NCBI RefSeq assembly: GCF_003626645.1
Contig: NZ_RBAM01000003.1
Coordinates: 496,001-560,000 of the forward strand
Length of the DNA: 64,000 bases
Origin: Streptomyces klenkii
GTDB lineage: Bacteria > Actinomycetota > Actinomycetes > Streptomycetales > Streptomycetaceae
Direction of reading: 5' to 3'
Under the pieces are notes generated by a model. It was not told the origin of the DNA. It searched no databases and saw only the letters and a program-made list of their open reading frames with translations. Shown here piece after piece: positions 35,920-44,044 of the stretch; the stretch's first letter is position 1, and each line of letters opens with the position of its first letter. The position numbers and the translations under genes were made by a program.

Positions 35920-36597
35920 ATGCAGGCCAACGCCCCCGCCGCCACGACCACGCTGACCGCCCGCGCCCTGCTCCTGGACATGGACGGGACCATCGTCAAC
36001 TCCGACGCCGTCGTCGAGCGCTGCTGGCGCGGCTGGGCCGCCGAGCAGGGGCTCGACGGCGACGCGGTGATGAAGGTCGTCCACGGCCGCCAGGGCTACG
36101 CCACGATGGCCGTGCTGCTCCCGGACCGCCCGATGGAGCAGAACCACGCCGACAACCGCCGGATGCTCGCGGCCGAGACCGCCGACGTCGACGGCGTCGT
36201 GCCGGTCGCCGGCGCCCCCGCCTTCATGGCGGCCCTCGCCGCCCTCCCCCACGCCCTGGTCACCTCCGCGGACCGCGCCCTGGCCGAGGCCCGCATGGGC
36301 GCGGCGGGCCTGCCCATGCCGGAGGTCCGCGTGACCGCGGAGTCCGTCGGCGCGAGCAAGCCGGACCCGGAGGGCTTCCTCAAGGGCGCCGCCGCGCTCG
36401 GCTTCGGCCCCGCCGACTGCATCGTCTTCGAGGACTCGGAGGCGGGCATCGCCGCCGGCCGGGCGGCGGGCATGCGCGTCGTGGGCGTCGGCCCGCGCGC
36501 GGCCGCCCACGGGCCGGACGTGGCGGTGGCGGACCTGACGCGGATACGGGTCGAGCCGTCGGAGGACGGCGGCATCGTCCTGCGCGTGGAAGCCTGA
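35920..36597 (+). CDS. HAD-IA family phosphatase
   Basis: A 225-residue HAD hydrolase with motif I LLLDMDGTIVNSD, motif II in ALVTSAD, motif III Lys in GASKPDPEGF and motif IV IVFEDSEAGIAA. This is the beta-phosphoglucomutase/sugar-phosphatase branch; the order of features matches GPP/DOG-type sugar phosphate phosphatases. The ATG at 35920 gives MQANAPAATT. Its stop codon lies inside the first unit of a tandem repeat that continues downstream. Substrate unknown. Confidence 0.8.
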   Translation: MQANAPAATTTLTARALLLDMDGTIVNSDAVVERCWRGWAAEQGLDGDAVMKVVHGRQGYATMAVLLPDRPMEQNHADNRRMLAAETADVDGVVPVAGAPAFMAALAALPHALVTSADRALAEARMGAAGLPMPEVRVTAESVGASKPDPEGFLKGAAALGFGPADCIVFEDSEAGIAAGRAAGMRVVGVGPRAAAHGPDVAVADLTRIRVEPSEDGGIVLRVEA

Positions 36598-36690
36598 CGC
36601 GGCAGCGCCCTGCGCATCGGAAGCCGGCGCGGCAGCGTCCCGCGCTTCGAAGCCCGATGCGCCACCGCCCCGCACGCCGGAAGCTGACGG
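36589..36690 (+). repeat. degenerate ~30-bp tandem repeat
   Basis: Three and a half units starting GAAGCC at 36589, 36620, 36649 and about 36679, each followed by a GCGGCAGCG(C/T)CC-like stretch. The HAD stop codon is in unit 1, so the repeat straddles the 3' end of the gene. Confidence 0.6.
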
Positions 36691-36870
36691 CGGCCGGCCC
36701 GCCCTCCCCCTGCCGCGGCAGGCACCCTCCGCCCGGGCTCACGGGGATCGCAAGCCTGCCCGCCCGGCATCGTCGCAGCAGCGCCGCACGGCGCCGGGCG
36801 GACACGCCGGGCGCCGGGAACACGCCGGGCACTAGGAGCGGCGAGGCAGCGGGCACGCGCGCGACCGGCG

Positions 36871-37452
36871 TCAGCCCGCGACGGCCTCGTACAGGCTGAA
36901 GCCCGCCATGCCCAGCATCACCACGGCCGCCACCTTCGTGACGAGACTCAGCGGGACGTACTTCATCAGCGTGCGCCCGCCCACGATGCCCAGGCCCGCG
37001 ACGGCCCACAGGGCCAGCACCGCGCCGAGGCCCACCGAGAGCGGGTCGTCGTAGCGGGCGGCGAGGTTGGCGGTCATGATCTGCGTGAGGTCGCCGAACT
37101 CGGCGACGAGGATCAGCATGAAGCCCGCCCCGGAGACCTTCCAGAAGGACTGGTCGGCGGGCTTCTTCACTTCCTCGTCGTCCTCGTCCTTCTTGAAGAG
37201 GAGCATGGCCGCGCCCGCCAGGAAGAGCAGGCCGACGACGCACTGGACGAGGCGGTGCGGCAGGAGCGACAGGACGCTCCCGGCGGCGATGGCGAGCGCG
37301 ACGTGCACGGCGAAGGCCGCGGCGACACCGGCGAAGACGTAGCTCGCGCGGTAGCGGGTGCCGAGCATGAGGCCGGCCAGGGCGGTCTTGTCGGGCAGTT
37401 CGGCGAGGAAGACGACGCCGAAGGCCAGGGCGGCGACGGTGAAGCTGAACAC
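36871..37452 (-). CDS. TMEM165/GDT1 (UPF0016) family cation exporter, probable Mn2+ exporter
   Basis: A 193-residue protein with six membrane helices and the two family motifs E-x-P-D-K-T (AELPDKTAL) and E-x-G-D (AEFGDLTQ), one in each half. GDT1 proteins exchange Mn2+ or Ca2+ for H+; bacterial relatives such as MneA export Mn2+. A central acidic-basic loop (KKDEDDEEVKK) links the halves. A yybP-ykoY riboswitch lies upstream (37553-37662), which directly supports Mn2+ as substrate. The ATG at 37452 begins MFSFTVAALAF. Confidence 0.9.
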   Translation of the reverse strand: MFSFTVAALAFGVVFLAELPDKTALAGLMLGTRYRASYVFAGVAAAFAVHVALAIAAGSVLSLLPHRLVQCVVGLLFLAGAAMLLFKKDEDDEEVKKPADQSFWKVSGAGFMLILVAEFGDLTQIMTANLAARYDDPLSVGLGAVLALWAVAGLGIVGGRTLMKYVPLSLVTKVAAVVMLGMAGFSLYEAVAG

Positions 37453-37552
37453 GTGGGCAATCCCTCAGTCGGTCGGGTGCTGCCGCACCGAGGGGACCTG
37501 GACGTTCCGCACGTTTCAGGGGTCGCTTCGGCACGGCAGCGTCATGGACACT

Positions 37553-37662
37553 GCGGCCGAAGGTCTCGCTGGCCGGCCCGTACGGGACGGGCGGCCTCCG
37601 GGCGCCGGCCGAGGCGAGCTCGGCAGTATGTCGACGGTCCGGCGAAGAGCTACTCCCCTTCT
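37553..37662 (-). ncRNA. yybP-ykoY manganese riboswitch
   Basis: On the minus strand: AAGGGGAGTAGC at 37649-37660, then GCCGGACC and GTCGACATACTGCC, and at the 3' side GCGAGACCTTCGGCCGC (37554-37570). These match the conserved halves of the yybP-ykoY family. It ends about 100 nt before the GDT1-type exporter, which it should switch on when Mn2+ is high. Confidence 0.85.
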
Positions 37663-37691
37663 GCTCCCCCCAGGGTACGCGACGCCCGCCG

Positions 37692-38546
37692 CTACCCCCC
37701 TCCGCCGCCGTCCGCCCGCCGCTTCCTTCTCCCGCCGCCGTCCGTCGGCCGCTTCCCTCCCCCGTCGCCGTCCGCTCGGTGCAGCCGCCCCCGCGCCACC
37801 AGCTCCAGCACCACCGCGACCGCCACCACCTGCACCGCCATCAGCGCGACCAGCACGAACAGCTGCACCGCGGCGGCCGGCAGCGGCGACGCCCCGCCCA
37901 GCAGCATGCCGACGAACGCTCCCGGAAGTGTGACGAGCCCCACCGTGCGGGTCTGGTCGAGCCCCGGCAGGAGGGCGTCGGACGCGGCCGGGCGGGCGAT
38001 CTCCAGCCGGGCGTCGCGGTCGGGCAGGCCGAGCGCCAGGCCCGCCTCCACCTCCCCGTGGCGCGTGTGGAGCTCGTCCAGGGCGCGCCGGCCCGCCAGG
38101 ACCGTCGCGGTCAGGCCGCCGCCGATGAGGATGCCCGCGACGGGGACGAGCGCGATGCCGTCGACCGGTACGAGGCCGGTGAGCAGCAACAGCACGAGGA
38201 CCGGCAGCACGCCCGCGCCGATGGGCAGGGCCGCCCACCACCACGTGCGGTTGCCGGTGATCCGGCGCCCGGCGGTCCGTACGGCCACGGCGTACATCAG
38301 GGCGACGAAGCACAGCAGCAGCGGCAGGGCCCGCACCACCCAGCCGATCAGCGCAGAGACCGCGGCGAGTTGGACGGCGGCGCGCACCCCGGCGACCGCG
38401 ACGGGGCGCGCCCAGCCGCGGCCGCGCGCGTCGGCGAGGCGGGCGGCCGCGGCGATCGCCACGGCGGCGGCGAGGAGGACGGCGAGCACCACGGCGAGGG
38501 TGGTGCCGACGGGCAGCAGCACTGCGGCGGCGAGCACGCGGCCCAC
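37692..38546 (-). CDS. fetB: FetB-type (UPF0014) ABC permease
   Basis: A 284-residue integral membrane protein of the UPF0014/FetB family. Hydrophobic segments include LVPVAGILIGGGLTATVLAG, and TRTVGLVTLPGAFVGMLLGG is the family signature. E. coli FetAB exports iron; here no FetA-type ATPase is adjacent. The C-terminal tail is an unusual Arg/Gly/Asp repeat (DGGGKRPTDGGGRRKRR). It starts at GTG 38546. The Mn riboswitch begins 30 nt beyond its stop, so metal export genes are clustered on this strand. Confidence 0.8.
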   Translation of the reverse strand: MGRVLAAAVLLPVGTTLAVVLAVLLAAAVAIAAAARLADARGRGWARPVAVAGVRAAVQLAAVSALIGWVVRALPLLLCFVALMYAVAVRTAGRRITGNRTWWWAALPIGAGVLPVLVLLLLTGLVPVDGIALVPVAGILIGGGLTATVLAGRRALDELHTRHGEVEAGLALGLPDRDARLEIARPAASDALLPGLDQTRTVGLVTLPGAFVGMLLGGASPLPAAAVQLFVLVALMAVQVVAVAVVLELVARGRLHRADGDGGGKRPTDGGGRRKRRADGGGGG

Positions 38547-38767
38547 CCTAGAGGTGCCGAACGGCCGGTTACCGGCGGTCGCATGGCGGCGTGTCAGGAA
38601 ATGGGCGGCACGCTGCGCCGATCGGGGCGAACGTCACGCGAATTGACCCTTGCCTTGTCATGACCGCGTCGTCACCCTGTTACCTGGCGACCACCCCCCG
38701 GACACCGGACGCCACGATCCTGGCCGTTCCCGACGGCCGAAGACCCCCCACTCAACAGGGAGTTCAC

Positions 38768-39436
38768 ATGCCCGCCATGCGCACCCGCCCGACCGCGCGC
38801 AGCCTCTACGCGCGTCGCACCGCCGCGGCGAGCGGCCTCGCGGCCCTCGTCGGCTCGCTCGTCCTGGGCGGCGGCACGGCCCACGCCGCCCCGCCCACCC
38901 CGCCGGACGCCGCCACCGTGCGCGGCTACCTCGCGGAGCTGAAGGTCGCCCCCGAGGGCTCCATGGACGGCTACAGCCGTGCGAAATTCCCCCACTGGAG
39001 CAACCAGCAGGGGGAGTGCAACACCCGCGAGGTCGTCCTCAAGCGCGACGGCGAGAACGTCCAGCAGGACGCCAAGTGCGCCGCGGTCTCGGGCACCTGG
39101 GTCTCCCCGTACGACGGCGCGACCTGGCACGACGCCCAGGACATCGACATCGACCACATAGTGCCGCTGGCCCAGGCCTGGCGCTCGGGCGCCAACACCT
39201 GGACCACCGCGCAGCGCCAGGCCTTCGCCAACGACCTCACCCGGCCGCAGCTGATCGCCGTGACCGACCGCGTGAACCAGGCGAAGGGCGACAAGGACCC
39301 GGCGCAGTGGATGCCGCCGCTGAACTCCTACGCGTGCACGTACGCGCGCATGTGGGTCACGGTCAAGCACTACTACAAGCTGACCACCGACTCCGCGGAG
39401 AAGGAGAAGCTGACGGCCGTCCTGAACGGCTGCTGA
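38768..39436 (+). CDS. secreted HNH-family nuclease (GmrSD-type fold)
   Basis: A 222-residue secreted protein. The signal peptide (to about HAAPP) is preceded by an RR pair. The nuclease core is DIDIDHIVPLAQAW with downstream LTRPQLIAVTDRVNQAKGDK and DPAQWMPP, the H-N-K pattern of DUF1524/HNH enzymes. Cysteines (ECNTRE, KCAAVS, YACTYA, NGC-end) could form disulfides. It is probably an extracellular DNase used in scavenging or development. The ATG at 38768 has a GGGAG site. A strong terminator follows at 39484. Confidence 0.85.
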   Translation: MPAMRTRPTARSLYARRTAAASGLAALVGSLVLGGGTAHAAPPTPPDAATVRGYLAELKVAPEGSMDGYSRAKFPHWSNQQGECNTREVVLKRDGENVQQDAKCAAVSGTWVSPYDGATWHDAQDIDIDHIVPLAQAWRSGANTWTTAQRQAFANDLTRPQLIAVTDRVNQAKGDKDPAQWMPPLNSYACTYARMWVTVKHYYKLTTDSAEKEKLTAVLNGC

Positions 39437-39483
39437 CGCGGCAGAGCTGAGCAGCAGGGCTGAACAGCGGGAACAGAGCGACT

Positions 39484-39516
39484 GGGGCGGGCCGGATCAC
39501 ACATCCGGCCCGCCCC
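39484..39516 (+). terminator. 14-bp perfect hairpin terminator
   Basis: GGGGCGGGCCGGAT at 39484-39497, a 5-nt loop, and the exact complement at 39503-39516. It stands 47 nt after the nuclease stop codon. Confidence 0.8.
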
Positions 39517-39568
39517 GCCGCATTCCCGTATTGCGGGCGTGTGACAAAGTCGGCCCATCGGTTCTTGA

Positions 39569-39578
39569 ACTTGCAAGT
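39569..39578. promoter_or_regulatory. ACTTGCAAGT palindrome upstream of doxX
   Basis: A perfect 10-bp palindrome in an AT-rich stretch, 67 nt before the DoxX start. The context GAACTTGCAAGTATC suits a MarR/HxlR-type redox regulator, but none is encoded nearby. Confidence 0.4.
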
Positions 39579-39644
39579 ATCGATAAGGGGTACCTAACCT
39601 GGGGGCACTTCATCGTTCCTGTCCCCGATACGAGGAGCCCCGTC

Positions 39645-40127
39645 ATGCCCCCCACGCCCACCACCACCGCCTCCCCCGCGGCCCCCACGAGAGCCGGCGC
39701 CGCCCAGGCCCCCTCCCTCACGGAGCGCCTGGACGCGGTCCGCCCGTACGCCCTGTCCGCCTTCCGGATCGTGGTCGGCCTGCTCTTCGCCTGCCACGGC
39801 GCCGCCTCCCTCTTCGGCGTGCTCGGCGGCGCGGCCGGCAGCAACGGCGGCACCATCGCCGCCGGCACCTGGCCCGGCTGGTACGCGGCCGTCATCCAGC
39901 TCGTCGCCGGCGTGCTCGTGCTGCTCGGCGCGGGCACCCGCAGCGCGGCCTTCATCGCCTCCGGCTCCATGGCGTACGCGTACTTCGACGTGCACCAGAG
40001 CATGGCGCTGTGGCCGATCCAGAACGGCGGCGAGTCGTCCGCGATGTTCGCGTGGGCCTTCCTGCTGCTCGTCTTCACGGGCCCGGGCGCGCTCTCCCTC
40101 GACCGGCTCTTCTCCCGCCGCAAGTGA
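39645..40127 (+). CDS. DoxX family membrane protein
   Basis: A 160-residue protein with a Thr/Pro-rich N-terminus and four membrane helices (FRIVVGLLFACHGAASLFG, AVIQLVAGVLVLLGAGTR, MFAWAFLLLVFTGPG). DoxX-like proteins take part in thiosulfate/quinone or oxidative-stress chemistry in actinobacteria (the membrane oxidoreductase complex with SodA in mycobacteria). The conserved His-Gly and Asp-x-His (YFDVHQSM) are present. The ATG at 39645 has GAGGAG upstream. A palindromic operator candidate lies before it; degenerate repeats follow its stop. Confidence 0.8.
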   Translation: MPPTPTTTASPAAPTRAGAAQAPSLTERLDAVRPYALSAFRIVVGLLFACHGAASLFGVLGGAAGSNGGTIAAGTWPGWYAAVIQLVAGVLVLLGAGTRSAAFIASGSMAYAYFDVHQSMALWPIQNGGESSAMFAWAFLLLVFTGPGALSLDRLFSRRK

Positions 40128-40270
40128 TCCGCGCCGGGCGGTCCGCGGCCGTCGCCGGTGGTCTCCGCCTGCCGCGGGTCGTCTCCGCCCGCCGCGGGTG
40201 ATCCACTCCCGCCTCGCGCGATCCCCTTCCCACAGGTGATCCGATTCCGCCACGGGTGATCTGCGCCATT
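40128..40270 (+). repeat. degenerate ~20-bp repeats after doxX
   Basis: About eight imperfect copies of a unit like GGGTGATCCGCNCCCGCC, starting at the last codons of doxX (AAGTGATCCGCGCC) and continuing to TGATCTGCGCC near 40265. No gene is present. Confidence 0.5.
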
Positions 40271-40388
40271 TTCACCACCCCCACGCACACGTCACACGCG
40301 CCCCAGGCGTACGCTGTGCGGTTGTGAAGGCCGCCCCTGCCGCTCCCCTGCGACGTCGCGGCGGGGGACCGTACCGGGAGATCAGGAC

Positions 40389-41012
40389 GTGCTGGAGCAG
40401 TTGGGGGCGTTGGCCGACACCCCATGGATCTACGTGATCGTCAGCATCTCCGTACTCCTGGACGTCTTCCTCCCCGTGCTTCCCAGCGGGGTCCTGGTGA
40501 TCACCGCGGCGACCGCCGCCGCGGGCACCGCGGCCGACGCGGTCGGTGACGCCGCCCGCGGCCACGCCGGCTTCCCGCAGATGTTCGCGCTGGTCATGTG
40601 CGCCGCGACCGCGTCCGTCCTCGGCGACATGGTCGCCTACCGGCTCGCCTGGCGCGGCGGCGACCGCTTCGACCGGGCCATCGCCCGCTCGCGGCGGCTG
40701 ACCGCCGCCCAGGAGAAGCTCGGCACGGCGCTGCTGCGCGGCGGCGGCCCCCTGGTGGTCGTCGCCCGCTTCGCGCCCGCCGGCCGCTCCGTGGTCAGCC
40801 TCGGCGCGGGCGTGATGCACCGCCGGGTGGCCGAATTCCTCCCCTGGTCCGCCCTGGCCGGTCTGACCTGGGCCGCGTACAGCGTGAGCCTGGGCTACTT
40901 CGGCGGCCAGTGGCTCGGCGCCGGCTGGATCGGCACGGCCGTCTCCTTCTTCGCCCTGTTCGCGGCGGGGGCGGGGGCGGCGTACGTGGTCAAGCGGCCG
41001 CGAGAGGCGTAG
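40389..41012 (+). CDS. DedA family (SNARE-associated/VTT) membrane protein
   Basis: A 207-residue DedA protein: about five hydrophobic segments, with LLRGGGPLVVVARFAPAGRS and GAGVMHRRVAEFLPWSALAG carrying the conserved Arg and Gly-rich re-entrant motif of the VTT domain. DedA proteins are undecaprenyl-phosphate or phospholipid translocases/scramblases in bacteria. It starts at GTG 40389 after ATCAGGAC. Monocistronic; it converges on the DUF1990 gene, with 187 nt between them and no further gene there. Confidence 0.85.
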   Translation: MLEQLGALADTPWIYVIVSISVLLDVFLPVLPSGVLVITAATAAAGTAADAVGDAARGHAGFPQMFALVMCAATASVLGDMVAYRLAWRGGDRFDRAIARSRRLTAAQEKLGTALLRGGGPLVVVARFAPAGRSVVSLGAGVMHRRVAEFLPWSALAGLTWAAYSVSLGYFGGQWLGAGWIGTAVSFFALFAAGAGAAYVVKRPREA

Positions 41013-41199
41013 CGCGGGGCCGGCTCGCGCCGGGTGCGATGCCCGGACGTTCCGCCGACCGGGGCGGCCTCCTGGACGCCACCCACCCGCATCTTCCGTA
41101 GCGGCCGTTACCGCAACGACCGTACGTCCGGTCGGTGACCGATGAGCGGAGAGCACCGCACCCGCACGACCATTGGTACGGACCAACACCCCGTTCCCG

Positions 41200-41727
41200 C
41201 TACAGCGCCCGGCGGGCGACCTCCGCGCGCAGGACGCGCGCACAGTACCGCGCGTACCTCCGCTGGAAGGCCGGCACCAGCGGCCCCGCGGCTCTGGTGT
41301 ACCAGCGCGCCGGGCGGCTGAACGCCGTCACGGCCAGGCGCACGTCCTCCGCCCCGTCGAGGGTGACGACGAAGGACTCCTCCCCGCACTCCGGATGGCC
41401 CGGCAGCGTGCCGTAGGCGAAGCCCGCGCGGCGCTCCTCCCGTACGGTCCAGACGACCGCGCACGTCCCGGAGGCGCGCAGCGGGCCGAGGCCGAGGGAG
41501 ACGTCGACGGTGACGCCCGGCGCGGCCGGGAGGGTCCCCGCGGGGACGCGGATGCCGGCGGCGCGGTGCATGCGCCAGGAGAGGACCGCCTCGGCCGCGG
41601 CGTCGAAGACGGGCCGGCCGCGGCCGAGGTACCCGACCTCGTAGAGATGGTGGTAGCCGGCCGGCAGCGGGCGCCGCGCGGTGGCGCCGGCCTCCGGATA
41701 GGTGAGGCCAGGGGGCACGTGTGTCAT
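41200..41727 (-). CDS. DUF1990 domain protein
   Basis: A 175-residue DUF1990 protein: GYHHLYEVGYLGRGRPVFDA near the N-terminus, VVWTVREERRAGFAYGTLPG and ECGEESFVVTLD in the middle, and a helical C-terminus. The fold is START-like and function unknown. The ATG at 41727 starts MTHVPPGLTYP. It is alone on its strand between DedA and snapalysin. Confidence 0.75.
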   Translation of the reverse strand: MTHVPPGLTYPEAGATARRPLPAGYHHLYEVGYLGRGRPVFDAAAEAVLSWRMHRAAGIRVPAGTLPAAPGVTVDVSLGLGPLRASGTCAVVWTVREERRAGFAYGTLPGHPECGEESFVVTLDGAEDVRLAVTAFSRPARWYTRAAGPLVPAFQRRYARYCARVLRAEVARRAL

Positions 41728-41860
41728 CGGTTCCAGTATGCGGCGCGGCGCGCGCGGAGACGGGTGGAGACGGGCGGCGGCCCGGCTCCACGAGGGAACC
41801 GGGCCGCCGGACGAGCAGGACCCTGCTCAGTGAGCCCGAGGACTCACCGAACCCCAGGGC

Positions 41861-42532
41861 TCATCGAACCGTGGTGAACACTCCCTTGTCGTCCTTCTTG
41901 AAGGCCGACAGGCCGTTGGCCCACAGCTGGTTGACCCGGCTGCTCTCGGCGCTGTTGGGGCGGGTGTTCTGACACGACGTGCCGGGGCCGCCACCGGACA
42001 TCAGCTCGCTGCACGGACCGGAGTAGTGGTCCGGCAGGCCGAGCACGTGCCCGGTCTCGTGCGCGGTGACGCGGGTGGAGTTGTACTGCTGGTTCTGGCT
42101 GTAGTCGAGGAAGATGTAGCCGCGCCCGTGGCCGTCGGTGCTCGCGTAGGAGCCGCGGGAGTCGTTGCCCTCGTAGTAGCTGAAGTCGGCGTTGCTGCCC
42201 GCACGCAGCTGGACGTTGCGCACGGAGCTGTTCCAGATCTGCGCGCTGGCGGCTATCTGGGAGGCGAAGCTGGGCGCTCTGCTGGCGTCGTAGGTGACCG
42301 TGACGGCCCGCAGACCCGGCGACTTCGCGGCCTTGGCCTGCGCCGACTTCATCACGGCGTCGAAGAAGGCCTTGTTGCCCGCTTCTTCGGCCGCCGAGCC
42401 GGCGTACGAGGACTGCACGGTCTGCGATCCCGTGGCGGCCGGAGCGGAGGCGGCGGAGGCGGGAACCGCCGTCATGGCCGCCGTGAGCCCGAGGCCGATC
42501 GCCGCGGACAGCACCATCGTGGAGCGTTTCAT
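41861..42532 (-). CDS. snpA: snapalysin family secreted metalloprotease
   Basis: A 223-residue preproenzyme. It has a signal peptide (to about ASAAS), a propeptide of roughly 60 residues and a mature M7 metalloprotease. The zinc motif is [14 protein letters not shown], the His-Glu-x-x-His-x-x-Gly-x-x-Asp form unique to snapalysins, in which the third ligand is Asp. LMSGG provides the Met-turn-like segment. It degrades proteins in the medium. The ATG at 42532 has a GGAG site. A divergent LysR gene (SnpR-like), with a LysR box between, is the usual genetic arrangement. Confidence 0.93.
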   Translation of the reverse strand: MKRSTMVLSAAIGLGLTAAMTAVPASAASAPAATGSQTVQSSYAGSAAEEAGNKAFFDAVMKSAQAKAAKSPGLRAVTVTYDASRAPSFASQIAASAQIWNSSVRNVQLRAGSNADFSYYEGNDSRGSYASTDGHGRGYIFLDYSQNQQYNSTRVTAHETGHVLGLPDHYSGPCSELMSGGGPGTSCQNTRPNSAESSRVNQLWANGLSAFKKDDKGVFTTVR

Positions 42533-42636
42533 GTGGGGGACTCCATTCGTGCCGAGGACGTCCGCGCCGGGCGGTGGGTGTGCCGGGCGGATGTCCATCG
42601 GGTGAACTGCTGGTCCCCGAGAGTCTGTGACGAGTT

Positions 42637-42651
42637 ATCAGCGGTACGGAT
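42637..42651. promoter_or_regulatory. LysR box ATC-N9-GAT
   Basis: ATCAGCGGTACGGAT is an exact ATC-N9-GAT LysR recognition motif between the divergent snapalysin and LysR genes, 105 nt before the protease start and 90 nt before the regulator start. Confidence 0.6.
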
Positions 42652-42740
42652 GATGCCAACTGGCCATAACACCAGCCAATCACCTACCCTGCCCCGCCAT
42701 GTGCCTGGTGTTGCCTGCGGGGCACAGTTATGCTCCCCCC

Positions 42741-43700
42741 GTGGAGCTCGAGGTCAGGCACCTCCGCGCGCTTTGCGCCATAGCGGATGCGGGAAGTGTG
42801 CGGAAGGCCGCGCTGCAACTGGGCATGACCCAGCCCTCGCTCACCACGCAGCTCCGCCGCATCGAAGGCGCCGTCGGGGGCCTGCTGTTCACCCGCGGCC
42901 AGACGGGCAGCCGCCCCACGCCGCTGGGGCACTCCGTGCTCTCCCGGGCCCGGCCCATCATCGCCGAGATGAGCGCGCTGATGGCGGCCGCCCGCGACGC
43001 CGCCGCGGGCGCGGGCGGGGCCCGGCTGCGCGTCGGCAGCCTCGGCGGGCGCGTGGTCACGGGCTGGCTGCGGCGGCTCCACGCCCGGCTGCCCGACACG
43101 GACGTCGCCATCCACATAGAGGTCTCCGCGGGAACGTTGCTGCAACTGCTGGCGACCAACCAGCTCGACGTCGCCTTCGTCCACGAGACCGAGGGCTTCC
43201 CCCTCCTCGTACCGCCGGGCGTCGGACAGCGGGTCCTCATGACCCGGGAGCCGCGGTTCGTCGCCCTGTCCGTCACGCACCCGGCGGCCGCGCACCCCGT
43301 GGTGGGCATCGCCGAACTCGCCGACGACGCCTGGATCGTGGACCCGGCCGCCGACCACGAGTGGTCGGCCCTCCAGCGGGCCTTCACCACGGCCGGCATC
43401 GACCCGCGCCTGGTCCACGTGCGCGACACCACCACGGCCGCGGACCTCGTCGCCTCCGGCGAGGCGGTACGGGCCTGCCAGCCCACCGCGGAGGCCGGCC
43501 CGGGAACGGTGCTCCGCCCCCTCTACGGCGACCCCCTGACCGTCGAACTCTCCCTGGCCACCCGCCCGGGCGCGCTCACGACCCAGGAACTCGACTCCCT
43601 CTTCCACGACTTGGCCGACGCCTACCGCTCCCTGGCCTACGCCAACCCGACGTACCGGTCCTGGCTCCACAGAAACGGCGGAATGCCACCCCACGCGTGA
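42741..43700 (+). CDS. snpR: LysR-family regulator of snapalysin (SnpR-like)
   Basis: A 319-residue LysR activator. The winged helix (residues 1-60) contains SVRKAALQLGMTQPSLTTQL, and a periplasmic-binding-protein-type effector domain follows (LRVGSLGGRVV..., DELDS-like C-terminus). SnpR proteins activate the divergent snpA gene. The GTG at 42741 (before ELEVRHLRAL) is preferred to an upstream ATG at 42699. A bidirectional hairpin ends the gene at 43738-43767. Confidence 0.88.
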   Translation: MELEVRHLRALCAIADAGSVRKAALQLGMTQPSLTTQLRRIEGAVGGLLFTRGQTGSRPTPLGHSVLSRARPIIAEMSALMAAARDAAAGAGGARLRVGSLGGRVVTGWLRRLHARLPDTDVAIHIEVSAGTLLQLLATNQLDVAFVHETEGFPLLVPPGVGQRVLMTREPRFVALSVTHPAAAHPVVGIAELADDAWIVDPAADHEWSALQRAFTTAGIDPRLVHVRDTTTAADLVASGEAVRACQPTAEAGPGTVLRPLYGDPLTVELSLATRPGALTTQELDSLFHDLADAYRSLAYANPTYRSWLHRNGGMPPHA

Positions 43701-43737
43701 CACCCCCGGCCCTCCGGGCTCCCGCCCGGCAGCACAA

Positions 43738-43767
43738 GAGCCCCGTACCGATCTTGGTACGGGGCTC
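43738..43767. terminator. 12-bp bidirectional terminator hairpin
   Basis: GAGCCCCGTACC (43738-43749) and its complement (43756-43767) around GATCTT. It separates the LysR gene from the converging tRNA gene and can serve both. Confidence 0.75.
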
Positions 43768-43778
43768 CTGGCCTGACA

Positions 43779-43853
43779 TGGTGGGCACAGACGGATTCGA
43801 ACCGCCGACATCTGCTTTGTAAGAGCAGCGCTCTACCGCTGAGCTATGCGCCC
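43779..43853 (-). tRNA. tRNA-Val (anticodon TAC)
   Basis: A full cloverleaf on the minus strand: acceptor GGGCGCA/TGTGCCC, D-stem GCTC/GAGC, anticodon stem CTGCT/AGCAG with loop CTTACAA (anticodon TAC, position 34-36), T-arm GGCGG-TTCGAAT-CCGTC, discriminator A and encoded CCA. It reads the GTA/GTG codon family. Confidence 0.93.
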
Positions 43854-44044
43854 TGGCACGAGGTGACAGCCTACATCGACCTGCCCGGGTCCCCGCAAAC
43901 GCGGGGCCGGGCCGCTCGTGCGGGGGTTATCCCCACCTCCGATCCGGTAGCGGGCTTCATCGCCCTCCACCTTGATCCACTTCTACGCTGATGCGGTCCG
44001 CAGCGCCTCGCCGCACCTCGCCGATCTGCCTCACCGGAGTCCTG

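Noticed and set aside
39569..39600. Iron box (DmdR/IdeR type) before doxX
   Set aside because: AGGTTAGGTACCCCTTA on the minus strand matches the TTAGGTTAGGCTAACCTAA consensus at only about 13 of 19 positions; too weak to list.
40128..40270. CRISPR array
   Set aside because: The repeats are imperfect and there are no unique spacers or cas genes.
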